Part shown: piece by piece, positions 36,201 to 45,299 of the stretch
Numbering within the stretch: the first letter of the stretch is position 1
Layout: the number at the start of each line of letters is the position of its first letter
Origin: Paenibacillus sp. 598K
GTDB taxonomy: Bacteria; Bacillota; Bacilli; Paenibacillales; Paenibacillaceae
Direction: 5' to 3'
DNA length: 64,000 nt
Assembly (NCBI RefSeq): GCF_003851045.1
Contig: NZ_BFBX01000083.1
Span: forward strand, 1-64,000
Translations under genes and position numbers: made by a program
Notes under the pieces: generated by a model
Told to the model about the DNA's origin: nothing
The model's input: only the letters and a program-made list of their open reading frames with translations
Databases searched by the model: none

Positions 36201-39200
36201 TCGGACTGACGCGGATCAGCGGACGCGACATGCCGGAGCCGTACCCGGCCCGCGAGGCTGGCGATCCGGGCTTCTGGCGGGACGGTCGGTTCGTCGGACG
36301 CATCCTCGAGGGCGGACCGCTCAGTCTGAGCTCGTTTCAGCCGCTTATGGTGAAGGTCGCCGACTGGCATGAGAGCGACAGCGAGTCGTTCGTCTACAGC
36401 GAGCCAGCTGGCACAGCGCGGGTCGTGCTGGCGATCTACGCCAAGGACGCGAACATCCTGTATGCGGATCAATTGTCGGTGACGCCGGCGAGCATCTCGT
36501 CGTACACGATCTTCGTCGATGGCGAGCAACTGAGCGGTTTTGATCCGGCGCGTACGAGCTATACGCATACAGTGTCCGGGGACCGCATCCCGGTCGTCAC
36601 TGCCGTCTCCAGCGACCGTGCCGAGATCGTCAGCGTCTCGCAGGCCGATAGTCCGCAAGGGACAGCCGTCGTACGGTTCATCAAAGGTCAGACGACGCGC
36701 ACGTATACGATTGCGCTCAGTACGACGCAGTATTTTGACTTCGCATCGGGACTCCCGGCAGGCTGGGAGGTGGCAGACCCTGAGAATCCGGCCGACCCGC
36801 TCCAGGCGATCAGCTTCACTGAGACGGGCGGAGTCGCCGTCCGGACGTACAAGGGAGACAGCGACTACCCGGCCAGCCGCAATCGGCTGCAGCTGCCGGG
36901 TACGGCGCAGGGCGACTGGACGCTGACCGCCACGCTGACGGTCGACAAGCCGCTCAGCGATGCGTCTCATGCCGAGCTCTCGCAGGTCGGTCTGGGTCTC
37001 CATGACGCGGGGACGGGCGAATTCTACCGGGTCAATGCGAGGAAGGTCGGGTCCAATATCAAGGTCAACAACTCGGGCCGGGCGAGCGGAGCCAACTTCA
37101 ACAACACGACCAATCAGACAAACCTGTTCGGCACCGTGTACGAGATCCGTATCGTCAAGACTGGCAATGTCGTGCAAGGCTACTTTAAGCCCAATGCGAA
37201 TGCGAACTGGATGGCGATGGGCAATTCGTCAACCTACACCGATGCATTCGCCAGCAATGCCCGCGTCTATCTGTATGGCGCAAACTTCAGCAACGCGACG
37301 GACCTTAACGTCACCTTCTCCAGCGTCAGTCTCGTGAAGACGCTGGCCGAGCCGGGCGAGGGCGGCGAGGATCAGCTGGCCGTCGAGCAAGCGGCGGCGC
37401 TGATCGGCGCCTCGATCGAGGTGCCGCATGCCGGCAGCGACGAGCCGGAGGCGCTCCGGGCGAGCGCGCAAGCCTACCTCGATGCGCTCCCGGCGCTGCA
37501 GGAGCTCGGCGTCATCGCGGCGCTCGCATACGATGACGGCCGTTTCCTCCTGAGGCTGACGCGCGGGGCGGCCAGCATCGAGCGGTCGCTGACCGTCAGC
37601 CAGCTGACGGTCGAAGACGAGCAGGCGCCGACGTGGCCGGAGGGCAGCGAGCTGACGGCTGCCGACATCACGGCGACCACCGTCTCCCTGAGCTGGACCG
37701 CTGCAGCAGACGATACAGGCGTCGCAGCCTACAAGGTCTATCAGGGCGAGGAGGAGTTGGCGACGCTGCCTGGCGATGCGGGGAGCTATACCGCAGCCCT
37801 CCTGACGCCGGAGACGGCTTATACGTTCCGCGTCGAGGCAGGCGATGCCGCGGGCAACTGGAGTGCCAGCGGTCCGACGACGACCGCGACGACACTTGCC
37901 GCGCCGGACGATGACGAGGCGCCGACATGGCCGGAGGGCAGCGCCCTGACGGCGAGCGAGATCACGGCGAGCTCTGTGACGCTGAGCTGGACGGCAGCCG
38001 AGGACGACCTCGGTGTGACCGGCTACACGCTCTACCAAGGCGAGGAGGAGCTGGCGACCGTATCCGGGCTGACGCTGACCTATACGGTCGATGGACTGAC
38101 CCCGGAGACGACCTACACGTATCGCGTCGAGGCGGGCGATGTGGGCGGCAACTGGACGACCGACGGTCCATCCGTCGAAGCGACGACTGCGCCAGCGCCG
38201 GTCATCGATGCTGAGGCGCCGACCTGGCCGGAGGGCAGCGCGCTCGCCGCGACCGATGTCTCGACAACCGCGCTGACGCTGTCCTGGACCGAGGCGGCCG
38301 ATGATACGGGCGTGACGAGCTACACGATCTACAACGGCTCGCAGACCGTAGCGACCGTAGCGGGAGACGTCACGACATATCGGGTGAGCGGGCTGGCCCA
38401 GGGCACGAGCTATACCTTCACGGTGCAAGCAGGCGATGCCGCGGGCAACTGGAGTACAGACGGCCCCGCTGCCACCGTTACGACACGCTACGAACCGGTC
38501 TACTACCAGCCGGTACCATGGACTGACACGATAGCGCCGACGTGGCCGGAGGGCAGCGAGCTGCGCGCAGCCGATATCGCGCAGACCGCGCTGACGCTGA
38601 GCTGGCCCGCCGCCAGCGACGCCAGCGGCGTGACGGGCTACCGGATCTATGAGGGCGATCGACAGCTCGCCTCGGTAGCAGCCGGAGTAACCTCCTATGC
38701 GGTCACGGACCTTGCGCCGGGCATGAGCTACACATTCGCCGTACAAGCGGGCGACGCCGCAGGCAACTGGAGCAAGGCTGGTCCGACCGTGACCGTCTCG
38801 ACGCTGCCGATCGCCGAGCCGGCAGAGCCCGAGACGCCGGTAGATCCAGAGCGTCCGCAGCATCGCTTCACCGATCTCGACGGCCGCTTCGGCTGGGCCG
38901 CCGAGGCGATCGCGGCCCTCTATACCGAGGGCATCGTCCGGGGCACCTCCGAGACGACCTTCGAGCCGGCTCGTCCGGTGAGTCGCGCCGACTTCGTCGT
39001 CCTGCTCGTGCGGGCGCTTGGCTTGACCGCCGAGGGCCGGACGACCTTTACGGATGTGAGTCCGAGCGATTACTATTACGAAGCGGTAGGCATCGCCCAG
39101 GAGCTCGGGCTGGTCCAAGGCGTCGACGGCCGCGCCTTCCACCCGAGAGGCGAGATTACCAGACAGGATATGATGGTCATCGTCGCCCGGGCGCTGCAAG

Positions 39201-39406
39201 CGATGGAGCGGCTGAGCATGGAGAGCGATGGCGACCTGAGCCGATTCGTCGACGGCTCGCAGGTTGCGGCCTACGCGCGCGACGCTGTCGCCGCACTCGT
39301 CGAGCTGGACGTGATCCAGGGCGATGGCGCCGCGATCCGCCCGCTTGGCACAGCGACACGTGCCGAGACGGCGGTCATCATCTACCGTATCTATCGCATG
39401 TTGTAA
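33209..39406 (+). CDS. Giant SLH-anchored GH30-like glycoside hydrolase
   Basis: A 2065-residue cell-surface enzyme. Residues 1-35 form a signal peptide. A GH30-like catalytic domain spans roughly 70-690, opening with YQTMDGVGAAYAY, with Glu345 in GPFNEVDL as candidate acid/base and Glu482 in WQTEFMN as candidate nucleophile. Next come a CBM6-like region (about 700-850), a CBM4/9-like region (about 870-1095), a cadherin-like repeat (about 1099-1170) and a laminin-G/concanavalin-like region (about 1175-1375). Four fibronectin III domains start near 1468, 1568, 1667 and 1772, each opening APTWPEGS. Three SLH motifs (about 1884-2065) attach it to the cell wall. It is probably a xylanase or another plant-polysaccharide hydrolase. 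Its own promoter, leader ORF and terminator make it a single-enzyme transcription unit. Confidence 0.85.
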   Translation: MTTLARRQTVAILIALSMLLSLLAPAAFATVAQAEEGGAGGVPQPETTLQADEASQTAQAAPVAAPAQVEANWYTTYQTMDGVGAAYAYTPSIHMMQLATAGHQDKVRRLLDLTFDERDGTGHDIARVIIGDNGGLTATGTAASPGFNPATGLLADVANPGFDIEGHPIPRRGTAGQYGYKIEAENRYYDGNTDSIWPVEPDHAPGTLVPLEGFVWEYDTWERPIANDIGGPTNLVGPRGEDPVIHKDGPRTRKELFDFDQVWTMRQAMQYGVDQFYACVWTVPYWMSNSNANAPGKIVRGDTAIIDGKPVKIYYQAFADYLVYYIKGMWEQWGIPITHIGPFNEVDLAGGTAVYVTEIINDYIGPTLKRSVEPGGALHDIVSPEGKTIDFVPELVAVDGTNLNASISRGGQAFAQVDEATATPKNPYLDVFSTHLYGTVGIGTDERKLYHTGDFSQSPLDYTTAGNRYPEYLTRYKLWQTEFMNQDTGDGSAGAYTNRYGNQNINDAVRWSNLMTNMFTSNPGFNGFIWWSMWDSNGVDGSDLIRFVTSNSQQEPGRISTLTGEYRIFKRFYSFGHFSRFMNRGDVRFDVTRAPAEDINIVAFRPQDHSDFAITVSNARNDDSIQPLAFTLKDFPKGTASVTVFRTSGHENQQKLGTIPVQDGKFVIDIPSASVVTIVPSDGRYATFNSLGGERDIFSSLEAEAGDNGVRGDAQGAAGRPDEAVTLHDGGYLAYRNVNFADGSANGGVVRRHLLYLTAQAKAAKGGRLSGYVLPVGTEAASVEDIVTKGRKVAEIAIPANARYGSYQTMVATGDLSAYGHKDLYLVADTDGASDTIVIDRFLFGANDGDWSAAGNNSVVAIPGNLLRNGDFDTVNAASAEHWSTGRYEDGTFATSVTGPVLAADTIQSYSGLSRYLKNSSGSRVAGSGKLSGRIDAELQYDGIWQDLTGKLTPGESYDFKGYFLSMQHRPESYDHAADHPGDVEVALAYYDAEGESLGLTRISGRDMPEPYPAREAGDPGFWRDGRFVGRILEGGPLSLSSFQPLMVKVADWHESDSESFVYSEPAGTARVVLAIYAKDANILYADQLSVTPASISSYTIFVDGEQLSGFDPARTSYTHTVSGDRIPVVTAVSSDRAEIVSVSQADSPQGTAVVRFIKGQTTRTYTIALSTTQYFDFASGLPAGWEVADPENPADPLQAISFTETGGVAVRTYKGDSDYPASRNRLQLPGTAQGDWTLTATLTVDKPLSDASHAELSQVGLGLHDAGTGEFYRVNARKVGSNIKVNNSGRASGANFNNTTNQTNLFGTVYEIRIVKTGNVVQGYFKPNANANWMAMGNSSTYTDAFASNARVYLYGANFSNATDLNVTFSSVSLVKTLAEPGEGGEDQLAVEQAAALIGASIEVPHAGSDEPEALRASAQAYLDALPALQELGVIAALAYDDGRFLLRLTRGAASIERSLTVSQLTVEDEQAPTWPEGSELTAADITATTVSLSWTAAADDTGVAAYKVYQGEEELATLPGDAGSYTAALLTPETAYTFRVEAGDAAGNWSASGPTTTATTLAAPDDDEAPTWPEGSALTASEITASSVTLSWTAAEDDLGVTGYTLYQGEEELATVSGLTLTYTVDGLTPETTYTYRVEAGDVGGNWTTDGPSVEATTAPAPVIDAEAPTWPEGSALAATDVSTTALTLSWTEAADDTGVTSYTIYNGSQTVATVAGDVTTYRVSGLAQGTSYTFTVQAGDAAGNWSTDGPAATVTTRYEPVYYQPVPWTDTIAPTWPEGSELRAADIAQTALTLSWPAASDASGVTGYRIYEGDRQLASVAAGVTSYAVTDLAPGMSYTFAVQAGDAAGNWSKAGPTVTVSTLPIAEPAEPETPVDPERPQHRFTDLDGRFGWAAEAIAALYTEGIVRGTSETTFEPARPVSRADFVVLLVRALGLTAEGRTTFTDVSPSDYYYEAVGIAQELGLVQGVDGRAFHPRGEITRQDMMVIVARALQAMERLSMESDGDLSRFVDGSQVAAYARDAVAALVELDVIQGDGAAIRPLGTATRAETAVIIYRIYRML

Positions 39407-39414
39407 ACGTAAGA

Positions 39415-39444
39415 CAAGAGGGGGCCTTCCAAGGCTCCCTCTTG
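39415..39444 (+). terminator. Terminator after the GH30-like gene
   Basis: CAAGAGGGGGCCTT and AAGGCTCCCTCTTG form a 14-bp stem (one mismatch) with a CC loop, 8 bases after the stop codon. There is no long T-run. The converging ger operon ends at 39549. Confidence 0.75.
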
Positions 39445-39548
39445 ACGTGTGTACGGAGGGTGATGATCGCCAGGCACACGCGCGATTCGCTCCGTAGCCG
39501 GTGCGATGCTTGTCGTGACGCTTGCAGATCATGGGGCGGGCGAGCAGT

Positions 39549-40652
39549 CTAGGCGTCAGCTTTGCCGCGAGACGCCCCCTTGCGCAAGAGACCGACGAGG
39601 AAAGCCAGGACCAGCAGGAGCATTTGCGCAGGGATCACATAGCGGATCACGATCGTCGAGCCGATCCACAGATGGATCGAGCTGTTGGGCTCCAGGAAGC
39701 ACACGCCATAGATAATCGGGGCCAGTATGACGGCGCAAGCGCGGTAAGGCAGCTTCAGCAGCGAGCTGATGATGAGCACCGCTGCGAGGAAGAGCAGCGA
39801 CAGCTTCAGGAACAGTCCGATCACGAGCAGCAGTGTGACGAGGATGTCCAGCCGCTCCAGGAAGTCCGCCAATCGGATCAATTGCACTGTCTCCAGGAAT
39901 GGAGTGGTGCTGTAGTTGGTCAAGACCGGCCCGAGGACAGAGAGGATGAGCGCGTTCATGAAGACGATAAACAGCGCAATGGCGCTATACGCGCCAAAGG
40001 TGGTCTTGCTCAGCCGTTCTCTCGGCTGCACATACTTCCAGAACAGCAGCATTACCGCCATCTCGCCGAATGGAAAAGCCATCACATTGGGAAACACCGT
40101 TTGCAGGACAGGTCGGATGCCGTTGCCGAGCACCGGCTGCAGCCGGTGAAAATCTGGCAGGCCAGCCTGGAAGATGAGGATAATCAGAAACAGGTAGCTG
40201 AATAAAATGAGCGGAAACAGCAGCTCGGCGAGACGGAAATAATGCTGCACGCCGCCCCAGATCGCATATAGCGAGAGCGAGATAATGATCAGCTTGATGC
40301 TCCACTCCGGCGTCTGATTGAGAATCGTCATGACCGTCATATCGCTGAAATCTCGAATGTTGCGCGATGCCTCGTAAGCGAACAGCAAGCCCTGCGGCAG
40401 CGCCAGCGCCAGCCCAAGCCATCGGCCGAACAATTGCCGGAACAGCTCGGGCAGATCGGCGTCCGGGAACCAACGCTGGAGCGACAACAGCATCCACAGG
40501 AATAGACCGCTCACAGCGGCTCCCAGCAGATAGGCCAGCCACGAATCCTGTTGCGCCGACAGGGCAACCTGGATGAGCGGGGTATTGCCGACCAGGAACA
40601 GCATGATCATAATCGCTAGCTGGTAGTTGCTCAGTTGGATAGGTTTGGTCAT
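39549..40652 (-). CDS. Spore germination receptor permease subunit, GerAB family
   Basis: A 367-residue integral membrane protein with about ten hydrophobic helices, the APC-superfamily B subunit of Ger-type nutrient germinant receptors in the spore inner membrane. Family features include SNYQLAIMIMLFLVGNTPLI at the N-terminus and FPNVMAFPFGEMAVMLLFWK in the middle. AGAGGAGC precedes the ATG. It is the last gene of a three-gene operon, 15 bases after the GerC-type gene. The ligand cannot be read from sequence. Confidence 0.92.
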   Translation of the reverse strand: MTKPIQLSNYQLAIMIMLFLVGNTPLIQVALSAQQDSWLAYLLGAAVSGLFLWMLLSLQRWFPDADLPELFRQLFGRWLGLALALPQGLLFAYEASRNIRDFSDMTVMTILNQTPEWSIKLIIISLSLYAIWGGVQHYFRLAELLFPLILFSYLFLIILIFQAGLPDFHRLQPVLGNGIRPVLQTVFPNVMAFPFGEMAVMLLFWKYVQPRERLSKTTFGAYSAIALFIVFMNALILSVLGPVLTNYSTTPFLETVQLIRLADFLERLDILVTLLLVIGLFLKLSLLFLAAVLIISSLLKLPYRACAVILAPIIYGVCFLEPNSSIHLWIGSTIVIRYVIPAQMLLLVLAFLVGLLRKGASRGKADA

Positions 40653-40667
40653 AGGATGCTCCTCTTC

Positions 40668-41885
40668 TTACAGCGACTCTTGGACCTCCTTGAAGTTCCT
40701 GTCGCTAAAGCCGACGCGGGAGAGATTGAACTTCACCTGGACGTCCAGCACAACATCCTCCAGATTCTCATTCCATTCTTTCTGAATCGATTTCCAGCGC
40801 TTGGGATAGTGCCGGTAGACCATCGTTCCGAAGCCGACGATATCCGTTTTCAAGCGTTGCAACGCTTTCCAGCTCAGCTCCATATCGCCTTTGATCTCTT
40901 CCGCGATTTGCCATTCCATCTTTTGCAGCATCATCGGAGCGATTTTTTTATCATTGCAGGCATATTCGAGCAACGTCCCGTTCGCTTTCACCTCGACCCG
41001 CATCTTGATCCGCCCGTCAGGCATCAGCTCGGGCTTGCGTGCCACAGAAGCATGGGCGACTCGAGCGGCGGACGTATTCTCTTCCTGCGCGCTGCCGGAG
41101 CAGTCGAAGGAGATCGTCATTTGGTTGACATTGTCACTGAGCCATACGAGCCCTGCAGCATCAGTTTGACTGAGCCAGCCCTTCAACTGGTCTCCGGAGA
41201 TGATCGCCAGCTCGCCTAATCTGATCTTGGCCCGGTTGGAGGTTCTTTTGAGCGCTTCCATCGAATTAAGCGGTTGGCGGGAGCCGGCGATCATCAGCTC
41301 GGGGATGCCTGTCGCTTGTTCGGGACCGAGCAGATCGAGCAGGACGCGGTAGATCGTCATATCCGGGTAGAGCGAGTTCGTTTTGGCTTCGTTTTCGATG
41401 AGCCGCTGGATGGCGTTGCCCGGGATTTTCTCGATGGGGAGCAGTTGCTCGAGCATCTCTCGAGCGCGCCCCTTCGTGATGAACATGGATACCGTCTCGC
41501 GAGCGTCCGCATTGCGCATGTAGATTTCGAGGATGGTCGAGATCCCTTTGCGCGCGGCGCTTTCGCTGACGACGACGATTTGGTTATGCGAAAAATAAAG
41601 CTTGCGGGACATCTCCTTGCTGGCTTCGCCAATAGCCTTGCGCATGCTGCTGCCCTCCGTCGAGAATACATTGACCGGCGCTTCTCCTCTAGGCGAGCTG
41701 CCGCTCTGCGAGGAGATGGCCTGCGGGATGACCAATTGGTAGGAGACGACCCATTTGTTATCGATCCAATCGACGGCTGTGGCGGAGACAATGCCGATCT
41801 CATTCATCTCGACCCGATTCCAGCAGCCGCACAGCAGGAGCAGCGCGGCGCACGGGAGCAACAATGGCAGCCAGCGCTTAAGCAT
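40668..41885 (-). CDS. Spore germination receptor lipoprotein, GerAC family
   Basis: A 405-residue Ger(x)C lipoprotein. The signal peptide ends LLCGC with Cys21 as the lipidation site, followed by WNRVEMNEIGIVSATAVDW, the standard opening of this family. It is the C subunit of a germinant receptor, on the outer face of the spore inner membrane. GAGGG precedes the ATG. It lies between the A-type gene (16-base gap) and the B-type gene, so the operon order is A-C-B. Confidence 0.93.
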   Translation of the reverse strand: MLKRWLPLLLPCAALLLLCGCWNRVEMNEIGIVSATAVDWIDNKWVVSYQLVIPQAISSQSGSSPRGEAPVNVFSTEGSSMRKAIGEASKEMSRKLYFSHNQIVVVSESAARKGISTILEIYMRNADARETVSMFITKGRAREMLEQLLPIEKIPGNAIQRLIENEAKTNSLYPDMTIYRVLLDLLGPEQATGIPELMIAGSRQPLNSMEALKRTSNRAKIRLGELAIISGDQLKGWLSQTDAAGLVWLSDNVNQMTISFDCSGSAQEENTSAARVAHASVARKPELMPDGRIKMRVEVKANGTLLEYACNDKKIAPMMLQKMEWQIAEEIKGDMELSWKALQRLKTDIVGFGTMVYRHYPKRWKSIQKEWNENLEDVVLDVQVKFNLSRVGFSDRNFKEVQESL

Positions 41886-41900
41886 CGCAATCCCTCGCTT

Positions 41901-43436
41901 TTATTTGGATTTGCTGTTGCGGGTAAAGATATTTCGCGGCTCCCGACCGACAAGCTTCTGCAGCGGCGCGCGGATGAGCGTATCCTTCAGCCCGGACCAG
42001 TGGAAGGGGGCGAGCGGCGACATATAAGGGACGCCAAACGATTCCAGTCGCACCAGATGGATCATCACGGCCAGCACCCCGGCGATGATGCCCAACAGTC
42101 CGAAGACGCCTGCCAGCAGCATAAAGGAGAAGCGGATCAGCCGGGCGGCAATGGCCACGTTGAGCTGGGGAATGACAAAATTGCAGATCGCGGTAAATGA
42201 AACGATAATGACCATCCCGGCCGAGACGATGCCGGCGTCGACCGCCGCTTGTCCGAGCACCAGCGCGCCTACGATCGAGATCGCCGGCCCGATCGCGCGC
42301 GGCATCCGGACGCCCGCTTCGCGCAGCACCTCGAAGGTGAGCTCCATCAGCAGCGCCTCGACCAGGCCCGGGAAAGGGATGCCCTCCCGCTGGGCAGCCA
42401 GTGTAATCAAGAGCGTCGTCGGCAGCATCTCCTGGTGGAAGGTCGTCACGGCGATGTACAGCGCAGGCAGCGTCATCGAGATGATGAAGGAGACGAAGCG
42501 GATCAGCCGCAGGAAGGTGGAGATATCGAATCGATTGTAATAGTCCTCCGGCGATTGGAACAACTGGAACAAGGTGACCGGAGCGAGCAATACAAAGGGG
42601 GAGCCGTCCACGATGATGGCGATCTGGCCCTCCAGCAAGCCTCCGGCAATCGCATCGGGACGCTCGGTGTTTTTCATCGTGGGAAAAGGAGTATACCCCT
42701 TATCCTGAATGAGCGCTTCGACATAGCCGCTCTCCAGAACGCTCGCGATTTCGATCGCCTGGATGCGGCTGCGTATGGTGTCTATCGTCTCTGTAGCCGC
42801 AACGCCGTTCATATATAGGAGCGCCAGCCGTGTACGCGTCTCGCTGCCGACCTCGAGCTCCTCTACATGGAGATTGGGCGATCGGATAATATGGCGTAGC
42901 AGGTTGATGTTCGTATGGATAGACTCGTTGAAGCTGATCTGCGGACCACGGACGACCGTCTCTGCGCTGGGCTCGCTGACTGGTCGTGTCTCCCGGGCGC
43001 TGATATCGACGAGCAGTCCGCATGCGGCCTCCTGGATGAGCAGCAGACAGTGGCCGTCCAACAGACGCGAGGCGGAGGACTGCGGCGATCGCGCGATTGC
43101 CGCTGAGCCCACCTCGATGACACGCTCGCCGATCAGCCGGACCAGCGGATCGCTGCGCTCCTCTGCCTCGATCGGACTGGACATCAACGGGCGGAGCACA
43201 TGCTCGTTTAGCGTTGTCTCGTCGATCAATTTCGTTACATAGATCACCGTCATGACGACATCCGGGGCGAGCGGGCTGCGCAGCGGCCGAATCGTCAGAT
43301 CAGAGCTGCCGCGCAGCAGTCGTTTGATGGTGTCCAGATTCGTTTTGAGAGATGGACTGAACGTTGCTTCCTGGGAGGATTGCGTATCTTTAGAGCACGG
43401 ATTGGTTCGTCGCTTGCCTTTCCCGAAAAAAAACAC
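41901..43436 (-). CDS. Spore germination receptor subunit, GerAA family
   Basis: A 511-residue GerA-spore_germ family protein, the A subunit of a nutrient germinant receptor. The N-terminal half is soluble and contains LIQEAACGLLVDISARETRPVSEP and VVRGPQISFNESIHTNINLLRH. The C-terminal half has about five membrane helices, including IPFPGLVEALLMELTFEVLREAG. The start is a GTG with AAGGAGGAG eight bases upstream. It is the first gene of the operon, divergent from the DUF2569 gene. Expression in the forespore under SigG is known for this family; I could not pick a convincing SigG promoter. Confidence 0.93.
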   Translation of the reverse strand: MFFFGKGKRRTNPCSKDTQSSQEATFSPSLKTNLDTIKRLLRGSSDLTIRPLRSPLAPDVVMTVIYVTKLIDETTLNEHVLRPLMSSPIEAEERSDPLVRLIGERVIEVGSAAIARSPQSSASRLLDGHCLLLIQEAACGLLVDISARETRPVSEPSAETVVRGPQISFNESIHTNINLLRHIIRSPNLHVEELEVGSETRTRLALLYMNGVAATETIDTIRSRIQAIEIASVLESGYVEALIQDKGYTPFPTMKNTERPDAIAGGLLEGQIAIIVDGSPFVLLAPVTLFQLFQSPEDYYNRFDISTFLRLIRFVSFIISMTLPALYIAVTTFHQEMLPTTLLITLAAQREGIPFPGLVEALLMELTFEVLREAGVRMPRAIGPAISIVGALVLGQAAVDAGIVSAGMVIIVSFTAICNFVIPQLNVAIAARLIRFSFMLLAGVFGLLGIIAGVLAVMIHLVRLESFGVPYMSPLAPFHWSGLKDTLIRAPLQKLVGREPRNIFTRNSKSK

Positions 43437-43722
43437 GCTCTGTGCTCCTCCTTCCTGGCGCTAACTGACTCCTCTCCATAATCTGGCTCGTTTGCTTGCG
43501 AATTATCCCCTTCGATGAACAAAGCTAAGGATTCGTTAAAAAAGCCCAACCACACGTCAGTCTTTGATATACTTTGGAAGCGGGAACGGATGATGAGGAC
43601 ATAGGAGGGATTGCCATTTCTATCTACGATGTTCGCAACCGGCCGGATTTGTTCGAGCAGGCCGTGCAATTTATATGGGGATCATATGCCCGGGCGATAG
43701 CGGACAAGGAGGGGGACGCGGA

Positions 43723-44226
43723 TTGAGGGGAGAGCCATCCTTGAACTACTCGTCGAGCGCTTTGGGACTCCAGGGACTCGGGGGCTGGCTCGTGGTCGTG
43801 CAAGTTGCTCTGTACATTACGGGAATCCAGATGCTGCTGGGATTGGTGACGAGCAGTATTCCCAACTTTACTACCGAAGTCTGGTCTGTCCTGACGTCGC
43901 CCGAGTCTGAGTATTACCATCCGATGTGGAGCAATATACTTGTTTTCGAAGCCATTTATAATGTGTTTTTTTTGGCGTTCGTGATCTACATCCTCGTGCT
44001 GTTCTACCAGAAAAAATCAATCGTGCCGAGGCTGATCATTGTCTTTTACAGCCTCAGTTTATTGTTCCTCTTTTTTAACCAGCTCATGCTCAGCCAGATA
44101 CCGCTCGCCCAAGAGCTGCTCGGCGAGGGCGGTTTCCGTCATGTGGGAAGAGCCTTGCTCGCCTGCGCGATCTGGATCCCGTACTTCCTGCGGTCGGAGC
44201 GGGTGCGCATTACGTTTGTGCGTTGA
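43723..44226 (+). CDS. DUF2569-family membrane protein
   Basis: A membrane protein of about 167 residues with four hydrophobic helices. GLQGLGGWLVVVQVALYITG near the N-terminus, with the conserved GGWL-type motif, matches the DUF2569 family of unknown function. The start is a TTG with AAGGAGGGGG eight bases upstream; an open frame extends upstream to 43675 but has no ribosome site. It is divergent from the ger operon and converges on the CDF gene. Bases 43437-43722 contain no other gene. Confidence 0.78.
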   Translation: MRGEPSLNYSSSALGLQGLGGWLVVVQVALYITGIQMLLGLVTSSIPNFTTEVWSVLTSPESEYYHPMWSNILVFEAIYNVFFLAFVIYILVLFYQKKSIVPRLIIVFYSLSLLFLFFNQLMLSQIPLAQELLGEGGFRHVGRALLACAIWIPYFLRSERVRITFVR

Positions 44227-44250
44227 TCTCGTAGATTAGCGGGCAAGATC

Positions 44251-44285
44251 CAAGAGGGGCCTCCATTCGCTGGAGGCCCCTCTTG
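44251..44285. terminator. Bidirectional terminator hairpin
   Basis: CAAGAGGGGCCTCCA and TGGAGGCCCCTCTTG form a perfect 15-bp stem with a TTCGC loop, between the converging DUF2569 and CDF genes. Confidence 0.85.
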
Positions 44286-44290
44286 AGCAT

Positions 44291-45244
44291 TTAATGGCTA
44301 TGCGCGTGGACGGCCCCGCCGCGAATCGTACAGAGCAGCGAACGGTCATGCGTGTGCGACGATGATTCGAACTGGAGGACGACATGCTGGATGTCCTCGT
44401 GAGCGAGCCGGTGCTCGATCTCCTCGCGCATCGCCGACGTCTCGTCAAGCGTAAGCCCGCCGTCCACTTCGATGTGCGCGGTAAAGGCATGCTGCGAACT
44501 GGTAATCGTCCAGATGTGGACGTCATGGATGCCGCGCACCCCTGGGACGCTGCGGATCTGCTGGAGCAGTGCATCCAGCTCGACGCCGGCGGGAGCGCCC
44601 TCCATCAGGACGTGGATCGAGGAGCGCGTAACCTGGTAGCCGCTGCGCAGCACTAGCGCTGCGACGATCACGCTCGCTGCGATGTCGGCCCAGCCCCAGC
44701 CGAAGAAGATCATGAGCAGCGCTGCGACGATTGCGCCGACCGAGCCCAGCATATCGCTGATCACGTGGAGATAGGCGCCGCGCATGTTCAGGTTATGCTC
44801 CGTGTCGCCGCCGCGCATCATCATCCAGGCTACCAGCAGATTGACGAACAAGCCGATGGAGCTGATGATCAGCATGCCGGTTGTAGCGACTTCCGGAGGA
44901 TGAGACAGACGGCTGATCGCTTCATAGAAGATGTAGCCCGAGATACCGATAAGGGTAATGCCGTTCAGCAGGGCGGCGAGCATCTCGAAGCGGCGGTAGC
45001 CGTAGGTTTTGCCGCGATTCGCCGCCTTTTGGCCGAAGATCATCGCCAGCAGCGCGATGCCGAGAGCGACGGAGTCGGAGAGCATATGCCCGGCGTCGGA
45101 CAGCAGGGCGAGACTGTTCGTCACATAGCCGCCGACCGCCTCCACGATCATATAGATCGTGATGATCAGAAAAGAGAAGAGCAGCACTTTTTTGTTGTTT
45201 GTGTGACCATGGCTATGATCGTGGGCATGATTGTGGTTGTGCAT
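44291..45244 (-). CDS. Cation diffusion facilitator metal exporter, CzcD type
   Basis: A 317-residue CDF-family exporter, expected to exchange Zn2+ (or Co2+/Cd2+) for protons at the cell membrane. The N-terminus is histidine-rich (seven His in the first 14 residues). Six helices follow, with the paired metal-site motifs LLSDAGHMLSDS in helix 2 and HVISDMLGSVG in helix 5. A cytoplasmic C-terminal domain carries VHIWTITSSQHAFTAHIEVD. GAGGTGG precedes the ATG at 45244; a GTG three codons upstream is possible. An ArsR-type operator covers its promoter. Confidence 0.92.
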   Translation of the reverse strand: MHNHNHAHDHSHGHTNNKKVLLFSFLIITIYMIVEAVGGYVTNSLALLSDAGHMLSDSVALGIALLAMIFGQKAANRGKTYGYRRFEMLAALLNGITLIGISGYIFYEAISRLSHPPEVATTGMLIISSIGLFVNLLVAWMMMRGGDTEHNLNMRGAYLHVISDMLGSVGAIVAALLMIFFGWGWADIAASVIVAALVLRSGYQVTRSSIHVLMEGAPAGVELDALLQQIRSVPGVRGIHDVHIWTITSSQHAFTAHIEVDGGLTLDETSAMREEIEHRLAHEDIQHVVLQFESSSHTHDRSLLCTIRGGAVHAHSH

Positions 45245-45269
45245 AAGGTCCACCTCATTTTTAGTTAAT

Positions 45270-45289
45270 ATATGAGCAACTGTTCATAT
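45270..45289. promoter_or_regulatory. ArsR/CzrA-type metal-responsive operator
   Basis: ATATGAGCAACTGTTCATAT is an imperfect palindrome close to the ATATGAACA-N2-TGTTCATAT-type sites of SmtB/CzrA repressors. It lies just downstream of the predicted start site of the CDF gene. No arsR-type gene is in the window, so the repressor would act from elsewhere. Confidence 0.65.
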
Positions 45290-45299
45290 GTTTAATTGA

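Noticed and set aside
37229-39532. Long minus-strand open frame (over 700 codons) opposite the Fn3/SLH region
   Set aside because: It is a shadow of repetitive GC-rich codons in the plus-strand gene; no ribosome site, and the plus strand has clear domains.
43437-43722. SigG promoter for the ger operon
   Set aside because: No pair of -35 and -10 elements at proper spacing could be found with confidence.
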